In this document: positions 26,857 through 36,219 of the stretch, piece after piece
Layout of the letters: the number at the start of each line of letters is the position of its first letter
Position numbering within the stretch: position 1 is the first letter of the stretch
NCBI GenBank assembly: GCA_001899635.1
Contig: MKVQ01000002.1
Coordinates: 273,502 to 337,501, forward strand
Reading direction: 5' to 3'
DNA: 64,000 nucleotides
From: Myxococcales bacterium 68-20
GTDB lineage: Bacteria > Myxococcota_A > Polyangia > Polyangiales > Polyangiaceae
Translations under genes and position numbers: made by a program
The notes under the pieces: generated by a model
Databases searched by the model: none
What the model was told of the DNA's origin: nothing
What the model saw: the letters and a program-made list of their open reading frames with translations, nothing else

Positions 26857-27875
26857 TGAATACTGTATCCGGCAAAGGGCTCTACATCCTCGTCAACGCC
26901 AACGCGAAGCGCGGCGGCCGGCGCATCGCCGTCCAGATCGCGCGCGCACTCCCAGGCGCCACCGTCCGGCTCACGCGCAGCATCCAGGAGGTCGAGGGAT
27001 GGCTGCGTACCGTGCTCGCCAACGGGACGTCGTCGATCCGCTGCATCCTCTCCGCAGGCGGTGACGGATCCGCGGTGACGCTGCTCAACGCGCTCGATCG
27101 CGTGGTGCCGAAGGGCAAGCCCTTCCCTCCCATCGGCGCGCTCCCGCTCGGCACCGGCAACGCGTGGGCGCACGCGCTCGGTGCACGCAAGCTGGACGCC
27201 TGCGTTCGTGCGCTGGCGAAGCACCATGGCCCGGTGCCCACGCGCAGGTATTCGCTGCTCGAGTGTGACGGCGTGCTCACCTTCTTCGGCGGCTGCGGAT
27301 GGGACGCGCAGGTCCTCGACGACTACCGCCAGCAGGTCGAGCAGTCGCCCTCGAGCCGCATCGCCAAGAGCGTCTGGGGCTACGTCACGGCGATGCTCAC
27401 CCGAACCGTGCCGAAGACGCTGCTCCACGGGCGCCCCCGCGTGATCATCGAGAACCTCGGCGACGAGGTCTACGTGATCGACGAGGGATACCGCCTCAAG
27501 CGGCTCGAGGGCGCGCGCCGCGGGACGATCCTCTACGACGGCATGGCGAGCGTCGCCGGCGCCGCGACGTGTCCCGAGTTCGGCTACGGCTTCAAGGCAT
27601 ACCCGTTCGCGGAGCGCCTCCTCGACCTGCTCAACGTGCGCCTCTACGATCAGAAGGCGCTCTCCGCCGTTTACGACATCCCGAAGCTCTGGCGAGGCCA
27701 GCATCCGCTCGAGGGCATGCAAGACTGGTTCGCGACGGAGATCAGGATGACGTTCTCGCGCCCGGTACCGCTCCAGATCGGCGGCGAGGCGGTCGGCTCC
27801 CGCCTGACCGTGGAGTTCAAGAAGTCCGATCGCTCCGTCGACGCGCTCGACTGGCGCATGCTCGGCCTCGCCTGA
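26856..27875 (+). CDS. Diacylglycerol kinase/YegS-like lipid kinase
   Basis: 339 aa. The catalytic domain has the diagnostic SAGGDGSAVTLLNAL (phosphate loop and GGDG) and ALPLGTGNAWAHALG. The C-terminal beta-sandwich domain ends in a lipid-binding edge (VPLQIGGEAVGSR). It phosphorylates diacylglycerol or a sphingoid or similar lipid; the substrate cannot be read from the sequence. It starts at an ATG sharing its A with the stop of the PlsC gene. About 194 bases separate it from the second TPR protein on the same strand. Confidence 0.87.
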   Translation: MNTVSGKGLYILVNANAKRGGRRIAVQIARALPGATVRLTRSIQEVEGWLRTVLANGTSSIRCILSAGGDGSAVTLLNALDRVVPKGKPFPPIGALPLGTGNAWAHALGARKLDACVRALAKHHGPVPTRRYSLLECDGVLTFFGGCGWDAQVLDDYRQQVEQSPSSRIAKSVWGYVTAMLTRTVPKTLLHGRPRVIIENLGDEVYVIDEGYRLKRLEGARRGTILYDGMASVAGAATCPEFGYGFKAYPFAERLLDLLNVRLYDQKALSAVYDIPKLWRGQHPLEGMQDWFATEIRMTFSRPVPLQIGGEAVGSRLTVEFKKSDRSVDALDWRMLGLA

Positions 27876-28069
27876 CGGCGCGCGCTTCTGCGGAGGTGCG
27901 CACGGGCGTGGTGTCAAGCGATCCGAGCACGCGCGGATGACCGGTATGGGCCGGAGCTTTCGCGAGCCGAACGATCCGGTATCCTGAACGAGCGGGACCA
28001 AGCGGCCCGTGAGCGAGCTCACGCGACCGCGCGCGTCCTCGCGCCCACCCGAAGGAGCTGGAGAGCCAG

Positions 28070-31000
28070 ATGCCTCAAGGCGGAGACAACCGTTCGACGA
28101 GCCCCGAATCCGAGCTCGACGCCAGCGCGCTCGAGTCGGTGCCTCCGATGCCGGCCGCCCCAGCGTACACGCCGCCGCCTGCGCCGCCGCCGCCCCCGTC
28201 TTCGGCGCGCTCCCTCGGCCCCACGCCGAGCGTCGTCCCGCGCGCGACCCCATCGCGTCCGCGGCCAGGGGCTCCGCCGCCTCCCGTGCCGCCATCGCAG
28301 CCGACCGCACGGCCGACGGCTCCTCGCGCAGCCGCGTCCGCCGTCCCGAACGCCGGGCTTCGCCTTCCGACCCAACCGCCGGGACCGCCGCGCGCGCCCG
28401 CGGCTCCTCCGTCGATCGCGCCGCAGGCCGCGGTGAAGCCCCAGCCGTCCGGCCCTCCCCCGCCCTCTCCATGGCGCGGCCCCGTCGAGCGGATCGCGCG
28501 CGAGGTCACGGCGCGCCTCCACCAGCACCCGGTGCGCGCGGCGATGCTGCTCGCGGCGCAGGCGCGCATCTGCGCCGACGCGATGGGCGATCCGCTCGCG
28601 GCCACGACCGCGCTCACGCGCGCGTCCGAGCTCGCCCCCGAGGCGCGCTTCCTCGCGAGCACCTGGCGATGGCTCTCAGAGCAGGGCGCCGACCGCCTCG
28701 ACGTGCTCCATCGCACGCGCGCCGAGCTCGCGCATGTCGGCGAGGGGCGCGAGCGCGCGAGCCTGCTCTGGCAGGCAGCGGCGATCGAGGAACACGTCGC
28801 CGGCGACATCGCTGCAGCGATGCGAACGCTAGGCGAGCTGCTCGTGCTCCAACCGAACGACGTCGGCGCGCTCGACGCGCTCGCAGCTCTCCATCTCCGC
28901 GCACGCTCCGGAGACGAGAGCGCCGGATGGTCGGCTGGCGCCGATGGGCTCCCGGGCGACGACAAGGCAGTCTTCGGCGGCGTCATCGAAGCCCTCGACC
29001 TCGTTGCACAGGTCACGGACGACGCGATCACGCGCAGCGCGCTTCACGGCGCGGCCGGCGCGCTCCGCGATCGCTACCTCGCCGACACCGACGGCGCGCT
29101 CGCCTCGCTCCGCCGCGCGCTCGAAGCCGATCCGACGAACGCCGGCGCACAAGCGACGCTCGAGGCGCTTCTCCTCCGCCGGCGCGCCTGGGACGAATAC
29201 GCCCGCGTCATCGCCGCCCAGGCAGACCGTACCGCGGAGGCAGTGACGGCGCGCGAGCTCTTCGAGCGCGCCGGCGACGTGTTCGCCGAGTGCGTCGGCG
29301 ATCACGCGCGCGCGGCACATTGTTACGTGCGGGCCGCGACGCTGACCGAAACGGACCCTGCGCCCGTCGAGAAGCTCGCAACCGTGCTCGAGGCCGCCGG
29401 CCGATGGGAGGACGCAGCAGCGGCCTACGAGCGGCTCCTCGCGCGCCTGCGCGAGCCTGCGCAGAAGGCGTGGGCGCTCCTCCGCCTCGGCAGCCTCCAG
29501 GAGACGCGGCTGAAGCGCGCCGACGACGCGCTCGCCGCGTACCGGCTCGCGGTCGATGCATCGCCGACGTTCGCGCCGGCAGTGCAGGCGCTCCTCCGTA
29601 CGAGCCGCGAGCGCGGGCTCCCGCTCGCGATCGAGCTCGAGCGACGCGAGGCGGACCGCATCGTCGATCCGCAGGTCCGCGCGGTGCGCTATGCGGCGCT
29701 CGCCGAGTACGTCGAGGCGACGAGCGCGCCCGATCTCCCGGAGGAGGCGGCGGTGCTCTACGAGCGCACGCTCGCGCTCGATCCGACGAACGCCGCCGCC
29801 TTCGATGCGCTCGACCGCATGTACCGTGCGGCGTCGCAGTGGCCTCGGCTCGTCGCGCTCTACGAGAACGCGCTCACGAAGACCACGCATCCGCGGCGCG
29901 CACGGTCGCTCCGCCTGCAGCTCGCCGAGATCCTGGAAGCGCGCGTCCGGGAGCCGGCCCGCGCGGCCGATCTGCGGCGCGAGGCGCTCGCCGGCCCCGA
30001 GGATCGCTACGACGTCCTCGTCTCGCTCGCCCGCTCGCTCGCCGACGCGGGGCGCTGGAGCGAATACGTCGACGTGCTCGAGGCGCAGGCGAGCATGCTG
30101 AGCGGCGCGGACGAGATCGCCGCCGTCTACCGCATCGGCGCGGCGCTCGAGACGCGCGTGAAGGATCTCCGCCGAGCGCTCGCGACCTACGAGATCGTGA
30201 TCGATCGCGCCCCGGGCCACGAGGCGGCCGCGCGCGCGATCGCCCGGATCCACGAGAAGGAAGGCCGCTGGGAGCGCGTCATCGACGCGGAACGCCGCCT
30301 GCTCGATCTCGCAACGCGGCCCGAGGACGTCATCGAGGGGCTCGTTCGTATCGCGCGTGTCTTCGAGGAGCACCTCGGCCGCGTCGAAGACGCGATCGCC
30401 TCCTACCTCGAGGCGCTGCATCGCGCCCCTGCATACGTGCCCATCGTCGCCGCCCTCGAGCGTCTCCTCCGCGGTACCGGCGATTTCCGTCGGCTCGCTC
30501 AGGTGCTCCAGCGCCACGCGGACGCTGCGGGCGACCCACACGTGAAGGCCCGCGCTCGCATGCGCGCGGCCACCATCCTGGAGCTGTGCCTCGACGACAC
30601 GGATACCGCGACAGCGGCCCACGCACGAGCAGCCGAGGCGCTCGGGAGCGTTGCTGCGGGCGGGCTCGGCGAGGCAGACCACCAGGCAGCGCTCTGGGGT
30701 CTCCTCCGCCTCCACGAGACGCGCGGGGAGTGGGACCGTGTCGACGGCACGCTTGCGGCGATCCTCGAGACCACGACCGAGCCCTCGTCGCAGAGGCGCG
30801 TCCTCGTGCGCCTCGCGCGTAACGCCGAGCTCCGCCTCGACGACGTCCCTCGCGCGGCGCGTCTCTACGAGGAGGCGCTCGCGAGCGGCTCGAAGCCCGC
30901 TGCGATGGCCGTCGATCGGCTGCGCCTTGCCCGCCTCGAAGGCAAGCCTGATGCGATCGCGAGCTGCCTGTCGGCGATGGCCGCGAACACCACCGACGTG

Positions 31001-33553
31001 CGCCTCGAGAGCGCCCTTCTCCGCGTGCTCGCCCTCGCGGTGGAGCACGGAGGGGCGACGCCGCCCGCAGTGTTCGTGGGATCGGGACACTCCGGTCCCG
31101 GCGCGGGAACGACGGGCTACGCGGCCTCGATTTACGAGCGCCTCGTCGAGCGAGATCCGGAGGATCCGCAAGCCCTCGACGGACTCGTTCGATGCATCGG
31201 GGCGGGACCGAACGACTCGGTCTCGGATCCGCGCTTGCCCTCGACGCTCGTCGCCCGCGCACGCGCCACCAACGATCTCTCCCTGCGCGCGCTGCTCGCC
31301 TTCTCGGCCGGCGTGCTCGACGAGAGCGCCGGGCGTACGTCCGCCGCCGAGGTGGCCTACACCCTCGCGCTCTCGGCCGATCCGGAGCTCACACCGGCGC
31401 TCGACGCATCGCGCCGCCTCCGCGCCCTCGCGAGCGACTGGAGCGCGGTGGCGGCGCTGGCGGAGCGCTCGGCCCGAGCGTCGCTCGATCGCGAGAACGT
31501 GGCGGCAGCATGGGTGGAGGCAGCCGAGGTCCACGAGAGCCGCACGGGCGATCCCGCGCGTGCCCTCGCGAGCTACCGAGCCCTGCTCGCCACTCAGCCG
31601 GCGCACGCGCACGCGCTCGAGCGCGCGCTCGTCCTCTTCGAGGCATCCTCCGACTTCGCCGGCGCCGCGAGCGTGCTCCTCGCACATGCGGACGCGCTCG
31701 GACACGATGCAGTCGCGCAGGCGCGGGCGCTCACGCGCCGCGCGACGATCCTCGCGAGCCGCCTCGGCGACACGGCCGGCGCGATCGTCGATCTCCGGCG
31801 CGCCATGGCCCTCACCCACGACGCCAGCGCCATTCCGAGCGAAGACGAGGTCAAGACCATCCAGGCGCTCGCCATCCTCGAGGAGCGCGTGAAGAACTGG
31901 CCGGAGGCGCTCCAGCTCTACGAGCGCATCGCACAGATGAAGTCGAGCGCCTCGGACCGCTCCGGCCCGTCGACGACGACGCGACGGCGCGCACGCCTCG
32001 CGCAGGCCCGCATCTACGGCGACGAGCTCCGCGACGACGTGAAGGGCAAGGAGATCCTCGAGGAGCTCGTCGCCTCGCGCCCGGAAGATCGCGACGCGTC
32101 GTTCCGGCTCGCGGAGATCTCGGCACGCAGCGGACACGAGGCCCGCGCGCTCGAGCTCTACGAGGCGCTCTCGACCGGCGGCTCCGCCGTCGAGCGCGTC
32201 CGCGCGCTCGTCGCGCTCGCCGATCTCCAGCGCAGCCGTCCCGACGCGGCATCGAAGGCCGAAGGCGAGGCCGCGCTCGCGCGTGCGTTCGACCTCGCGA
32301 TCGCCGACCCGACGATGCTGACGCCTCTCGAGGACCGCGTCGTGCGCGACGGCGACCACCGCTCGTTCGTCGCCCACGCCGAGGCCGCGGTCAGCCGAAT
32401 CCGGCCGAACACGCCCGGCGTCCTTCCGATGCGTAAGGCGGTGGCGCGCATCCTTCGCGACGAGCTCGGCAACCCCGAGGCCGCGGATCGGCAGCTCGCC
32501 GCCGCGATCCAGGCGTTCCCGGAGTCGATGGAGACGCGCCTGTCGCTCGCGACCGGCCTCATCGGCCGTAACGACGAGGCCGCGCTCGCCGAGCTCCGGC
32601 GCGCGGTCAACGCCGACCCGATCGCGCCCGGCCCCTTCGAGGCCCTCGTCACCATCGCCCGGAAGACCGGGAGGAGCGCGATCGCCACGATGCTCGCGTC
32701 CGCGGCCGCCCTCCTCGGAGGGACGTCGTCGGAGGTCGAGACCGTGCTCGCCACGGCGACGCCGATCCGTCCGGTGGCGGAGGCCTTCCTCTACGACGAG
32801 GCCATGTCCAGGCTCGTAGGTCCGAGCCGCGCGCGCTTCCTGCGAAGCGTCCTCGCATTGCTCGAGCCGTACCTCGCGAAGATCTTCCCCGGCGGCGAGG
32901 CGATGCTCGAGACGCGCGCGCGCCTGCCCGAGAGCTATCCGATCGCGACGGAGATCCGTGCCCTCGCGATGACGCTCGGAGTCTACGCCCCCGCCGTGCA
33001 TCGCGGCGTCGGGCGCGAGGTCGCGCTCCTCCTCACGGAGCCGCGCGCGCTGGTGCTGGGCAACGATCTGCTCACCGACGCGGGGCGCCCGCTCGCCGCG
33101 TTCCATGGCGCCTACGCATGCGCGAGGATGGCTTCGAACGGGAGCATCTACGTGGCGCCCCGCCAGCAAGCCGCGGCGATGCTCGACGCGGCGACCCTCC
33201 CCGACGCGGACGGCCCGGCGATCCGCGACTTCCGAAAGCGCGTCGGCTCCGCGCTCCCGCGCAAGACGAAGAAGGAACTGGAGCGCATCGTCGCCGAGGG
33301 CGCCGCCGACCTCCACGCCGAGCTTGCGGTCTGGGAGGCAGAGGAGTCGCGGCGTGCGCTCTACTCGGCGGTCGTCCTCTGTCGCGACATGCGTGCGGTC
33401 GCCCAGGTGATCGCGTCGGACGCGCTCGCGCTTCCGCGCGTGGACGACCGGCGCCGGGCGCTCTCCGCAAACGCGCGGCTACGCGAGGTGCTCGAGTTCA
33501 TCGCGTCCTCCGCGTGCTGGGACGTCTTCCACCGGATCTACGGGCACCCCTGA
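28070..33553 (+). CDS. Large TPR-repeat protein (1,827 aa)
   Basis: Residues 1 to about 150 are proline/alanine-rich and presumably disordered (PPPAPPPPPSSARS). Residues about 150-1530 are TPR-like hairpins with the same two-hairpin unit as the 3,840-aa protein (AVLYERTLALDPTNAAAFDA, then LDRMYRAASQWPRLVALYEN). The last 300 residues form a separate domain with few repeats (from about LLEPYLAKIFPGG to VFHRIYGHP), not recognised. No signal peptide. The ribosome site GAAGGAG precedes the ATG by about 13 bases. It follows the plsC-lipid kinase pair on the same strand, so it may be in the same transcript, and it is probably a paralogue of the giant TPR protein. Confidence 0.85.
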   Translation: MPQGGDNRSTSPESELDASALESVPPMPAAPAYTPPPAPPPPPSSARSLGPTPSVVPRATPSRPRPGAPPPPVPPSQPTARPTAPRAAASAVPNAGLRLPTQPPGPPRAPAAPPSIAPQAAVKPQPSGPPPPSPWRGPVERIAREVTARLHQHPVRAAMLLAAQARICADAMGDPLAATTALTRASELAPEARFLASTWRWLSEQGADRLDVLHRTRAELAHVGEGRERASLLWQAAAIEEHVAGDIAAAMRTLGELLVLQPNDVGALDALAALHLRARSGDESAGWSAGADGLPGDDKAVFGGVIEALDLVAQVTDDAITRSALHGAAGALRDRYLADTDGALASLRRALEADPTNAGAQATLEALLLRRRAWDEYARVIAAQADRTAEAVTARELFERAGDVFAECVGDHARAAHCYVRAATLTETDPAPVEKLATVLEAAGRWEDAAAAYERLLARLREPAQKAWALLRLGSLQETRLKRADDALAAYRLAVDASPTFAPAVQALLRTSRERGLPLAIELERREADRIVDPQVRAVRYAALAEYVEATSAPDLPEEAAVLYERTLALDPTNAAAFDALDRMYRAASQWPRLVALYENALTKTTHPRRARSLRLQLAEILEARVREPARAADLRREALAGPEDRYDVLVSLARSLADAGRWSEYVDVLEAQASMLSGADEIAAVYRIGAALETRVKDLRRALATYEIVIDRAPGHEAAARAIARIHEKEGRWERVIDAERRLLDLATRPEDVIEGLVRIARVFEEHLGRVEDAIASYLEALHRAPAYVPIVAALERLLRGTGDFRRLAQVLQRHADAAGDPHVKARARMRAATILELCLDDTDTATAAHARAAEALGSVAAGGLGEADHQAALWGLLRLHETRGEWDRVDGTLAAILETTTEPSSQRRVLVRLARNAELRLDDVPRAARLYEEALASGSKPAAMAVDRLRLARLEGKPDAIASCLSAMAANTTDVRLESALLRVLALAVEHGGATPPAVFVGSGHSGPGAGTTGYAASIYERLVERDPEDPQALDGLVRCIGAGPNDSVSDPRLPSTLVARARATNDLSLRALLAFSAGVLDESAGRTSAAEVAYTLALSADPELTPALDASRRLRALASDWSAVAALAERSARASLDRENVAAAWVEAAEVHESRTGDPARALASYRALLATQPAHAHALERALVLFEASSDFAGAASVLLAHADALGHDAVAQARALTRRATILASRLGDTAGAIVDLRRAMALTHDASAIPSEDEVKTIQALAILEERVKNWPEALQLYERIAQMKSSASDRSGPSTTTRRRARLAQARIYGDELRDDVKGKEILEELVASRPEDRDASFRLAEISARSGHEARALELYEALSTGGSAVERVRALVALADLQRSRPDAASKAEGEAALARAFDLAIADPTMLTPLEDRVVRDGDHRSFVAHAEAAVSRIRPNTPGVLPMRKAVARILRDELGNPEAADRQLAAAIQAFPESMETRLSLATGLIGRNDEAALAELRRAVNADPIAPGPFEALVTIARKTGRSAIATMLASAAALLGGTSSEVETVLATATPIRPVAEAFLYDEAMSRLVGPSRARFLRSVLALLEPYLAKIFPGGEAMLETRARLPESYPIATEIRALAMTLGVYAPAVHRGVGREVALLLTEPRALVLGNDLLTDAGRPLAAFHGAYACARMASNGSIYVAPRQQAAAMLDAATLPDADGPAIRDFRKRVGSALPRKTKKELERIVAEGAADLHAELAVWEAEESRRALYSAVVLCRDMRAVAQVIASDALALPRVDDRRRALSANARLREVLEFIASSACWDVFHRIYGHP

Positions 33554-33596
33554 TCCGTCGTGGCATCGGAGCCAGGCTCGTTTCGAGCAGGAGCGC

Positions 33597-35066
33597 TCAG
33601 GTCCGAGCGTGGCGAGGAAAGAGGCCTGCGACAGTGGCGAGCAAGCGAGCAAGCTTCAGTGGCTTCGGGAGTACGACCGCTCCGGACGGTGCCCCCGCGG
33701 GATTCGAGGTCGAAACTACGACGGGGATCTTCGATAGCACCGGGTCCGCTTGCATGGTCTCGTAGACTCGCCAGCCGTCGACCGCCGGCATCACGAGGTC
33801 GAGCACCACGAGATCTGGGCGTTGCGCTCCGTCGTGAAGGATCTCGAGCGCCTCTCTTCCGTCGGCCGCGGTGACCGCGTCGTAGCCTTGCTCTTCGAAT
33901 GCCTCCCGAAGGGAATCACGAATGTTCTCGTCGTCGTCGACGACGAGAATCTTCGCCGCCCGCTCGACGTCCTTCGCGACCGCGTGGTTCATCCTTCGCG
34001 GAAGGCGAACGGCGAAGGACGTGCCCCCTGCGTCGCTCGCGACGTCGATGTGCCCCCCGTGCGCGACGGCGACCTGCTGAGAGATGTAGAGGCCGAGACC
34101 GAGACCGCGTGACCTGGGCGAGGTCCTGCGTCGATCTCGAAAGGGATCGAAGAGCGTCGGAAGCGCATCGGCCGGGATCGTGCCGCGGTTCTTCACCTGA
34201 ACGATGACTTCGTCGTGGTCCCCGCGAACGGTGACCACGACGGGCGAGCCTGCCGTGCCGTGCTCGAGCGCGTTCGCGACGAGGTTCGATAGGAGCTGGA
34301 GCAAGCGGTCTGCGTCGCCGACTGTGGAGCAGTCGCCGACGGTCTCGACGACGACCTGACGCTCTGGATGCGATTGCTGGAGCTCCTCTGCCGTGCGTTC
34401 GACCAGCGCCCGAACGTCCAGGGGCTTGCGCGTCCGCAAGAACCCGAGACCGCCCGCGAGGCGCGCGCGCGTCAAATCCAACAGCTGCTCGATCATCTCC
34501 GTCATTCGATTGCCCGCAGCGGTCATCCTCTGGAGCGTGCGGAGCTGCGCGTCCCCGGATACCTGGCGCTCGAGGAGCTGGGCGCCAGCGAGGACGGCGC
34601 TGAGGGGATTGCGCAGGTCGTGGCCGAGGATCCCGACGAAGATCTCGTTGAGGCGAAGGGCGCTCGCGAGCTCGTTTCGCTGGCGGTGAAGCTCGAAGAA
34701 CACGTCGGCCTTCCCCCGGAGCACGTGCGGGTCGAGCGGCTTGAACAAGAAGTCGACCGCTCCGGTCTCGTAGCCTCGAAACACGCACTGGGGATCGCGC
34801 GACCCGGCGGTGACGAAGATGATCGGGACGTGCTTCGTCCGTTCCGCTCCGCGCATCAGCTCGGCGAGCTCGAACCCGTCCATCTCGGGCATCTGGACGT
34901 CGACGAGAGCGAGGGCGACCTCGTGGGCGAGGAGCAACTCGAGCGCCTCGGCCCCCGAGCGGGCCTTGAGGATCGTGAGCCCGTCGCGACGAAGGAGAGC
35001 CTCGAGTGCGACGAGGTTATCCTCGGTATCGTCGACGATCAGAAAGTGGATCGGTTCGGCCATCAT
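33597..35066 (-). CDS. Receiver-histidine kinase-receiver protein
   Basis: 489 aa. An N-terminal receiver (1 to about 125; DD at 12-13, phospho-Asp56 in LALVDVQMPEMDG, Lys in FLFKPLD) is joined to HisKA (H-box GILGHDLRNPLSAV), HATPase_c (NLVANALEHG, GLGLGLYISQQ) and a C-terminal receiver (KILVVDDDENIR, LVVLDLVMPAVDG). No transmembrane segment, so a cytosolic relay kinase. The ATG overlaps the stop of the half-CheB gene (ATGA). It is the last gene of the seven-gene operon and convergent with the second TPR gene, 43 bases away. Confidence 0.9.
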   Translation of the reverse strand: MMAEPIHFLIVDDTEDNLVALEALLRRDGLTILKARSGAEALELLLAHEVALALVDVQMPEMDGFELAELMRGAERTKHVPIIFVTAGSRDPQCVFRGYETGAVDFLFKPLDPHVLRGKADVFFELHRQRNELASALRLNEIFVGILGHDLRNPLSAVLAGAQLLERQVSGDAQLRTLQRMTAAGNRMTEMIEQLLDLTRARLAGGLGFLRTRKPLDVRALVERTAEELQQSHPERQVVVETVGDCSTVGDADRLLQLLSNLVANALEHGTAGSPVVVTVRGDHDEVIVQVKNRGTIPADALPTLFDPFRDRRRTSPRSRGLGLGLYISQQVAVAHGGHIDVASDAGGTSFAVRLPRRMNHAVAKDVERAAKILVVDDDENIRDSLREAFEEQGYDAVTAADGREALEILHDGAQRPDLVVLDLVMPAVDGWRVYETMQADPVLSKIPVVVSTSNPAGAPSGAVVLPKPLKLARLLATVAGLFPRHART

Positions 35067-35389
35067 GGAGCGTCGTTTGTCCTTTCCGTCCGGAGGGCAA
35101 GGCGAGTGAGCCAGGCGCCTACCTCGCGAGTCGGCAGCGCTTGCCCCGCCGACCCGACGCGCACGACAGCGTCGGGCACGGTGTGCGCCATCGACGTCTC
35201 CGGGGCTTGAACGACGGTCGCTCCTCCCCCGTCCCTGATCGCGGCGAGCCCACGGGCGCCGTCCTCCGCACCCGATGGCAGGATCTCGGCGAGACGAGGC
35301 CCGTACGTGTCCGCCGCGGATTCGTAGAAGTGCACGTGCAGCACGCTCGCCAATCCTCCACTCACGACTGCTTCGATCGCGTGCGCCAT
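35063..35389 (-). CDS. Half-size CheB-like protein (C-terminal half of a methylesterase domain)
   Basis: 108 aa. It matches the second half of a CheB methylesterase domain by eye: ESAADTYGPRL, LPSGAEDGARGLAAIRDGGG and VVQAPETSMAHTVPDAVV. The first half, with the catalytic serine (GASAGG) and histidine, is absent. The loop holding the catalytic aspartate is one residue shorter than usual (SGAEDG instead of SGAxxDG). It is nevertheless set up for translation: GGGAGGCGAC precedes the ATG, it overlaps the cheR end by 28 bases and its stop overlaps the next start as ATGA. It is either a recent remnant or a repurposed non-catalytic partner. Confidence 0.65.
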   Translation of the reverse strand: MAHAIEAVVSGGLASVLHVHFYESAADTYGPRLAEILPSGAEDGARGLAAIRDGGGATVVQAPETSMAHTVPDAVVRVGSAGQALPTREVGAWLTRLALRTERTNDAP

Positions 35390-36219
35390 GTCGCCTCCCA
35401 CGTGCGCTGGTAAATCCGCTCCTCGGGGACGAAGTCGGAGAAGGCGCCGGCGTGCGCCGAGAACCGGAGCGTCTCCTTCGTGCCGAGGCCGAGGAAGCCC
35501 CTCCGGCAGAGCGAGTCACGGAGCACGCCGATCGCCCGCTCCTGCAGCTCCCGTTCGAAGTAGATGAGGACGTTGCGACACGAGACGAGCGCAACCTCGG
35601 CGAACGCGCTGTCCGTCGCCAGGCTGTGATCGGAGAAGAGGATCGCGGCCTTCAGCGCGCGGTCGAGCACGGCCGACGCGTATCTCGCCGTGTAGTAGTA
35701 CGAGAGCGACCCCCGACCCCCCGCAAGGAGGTAGTTCTCGCTGAAACGCGCGAACCGGTCGAGTGGGTAGACCCCGTCTTGCGCGATACGAAGGCTGTCT
35801 GGGTGGATGTCCGTCGCGTAGATCAGCGTCCGCTCGAGGAGCCCCTCCTCTGCCAGCAAGATCGCGAGCGAGTAGGCTTCCTCGCCCGTGGCGCACCCGG
35901 CGACCCAGAGCTTGAGCGACGGATAGGTCCGGAGATACGGCACCACCTTCTCGCGGATCGCTCGGAAGTAGGACGGATCGCGGAACAGATCCGTGACCTG
36001 GACCGTCATGAACCCGAGCAGCGCCGCGAAGACGTTCGGCTCGTGGAGGACACGCTCCTGCAGCCGCGAGATCGTCTCGCACCCGAAGCGCGGGAGCGCC
36101 GACATGACGCGCCGCTTGAGCGAGGCCTCGGCGTAGCCGCGAAAATCGTAGTGGTACTTCTCGAAGATCGCGTCGAGCAGGAGCCCGAGCTCGATGTCCG
36201 CATCCGGTCGGGTCGTCAT
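35362..36219 (-). CDS. cheR: CheR-type protein-glutamate O-methyltransferase
   Basis: 285 aa. The N-terminal helical domain (to about 70, LLLDAIFEKYHYDFRGYA and KRRV) is followed by the SAM-binding domain with TVQVTDLFRDPSYF, LWVAGCATGEEAYSLAI (SAM loop) and VALVSCRNVLIYF. All usual blocks are intact, so it should be active. Its ATG overlaps the stop of the membrane hybrid kinase (ATGA). No methyl-accepting chemoreceptor is encoded nearby, so its substrate may be a domain of one of the operon kinases, as in non-chemotactic CheB/CheR-kinase systems; that is inference. Confidence 0.9.
   Translation of the reverse strand: MTTRPDADIELGLLLDAIFEKYHYDFRGYAEASLKRRVMSALPRFGCETISRLQERVLHEPNVFAALLGFMTVQVTDLFRDPSYFRAIREKVVPYLRTYPSLKLWVAGCATGEEAYSLAILLAEEGLLERTLIYATDIHPDSLRIAQDGVYPLDRFARFSENYLLAGGRGSLSYYYTARYASAVLDRALKAAILFSDHSLATDSAFAEVALVSCRNVLIYFERELQERAIGVLRDSLCRRGFLGLGTKETLRFSAHAGAFSDFVPEERIYQRTWEATWRTRSKQS

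Noticed and set aside
28829..33316. A 1,495-codon minus-strand frame opposite the second TPR gene
   Set aside because: Same composition effect; the plus-strand TPR pattern and ribosome site are convincing.
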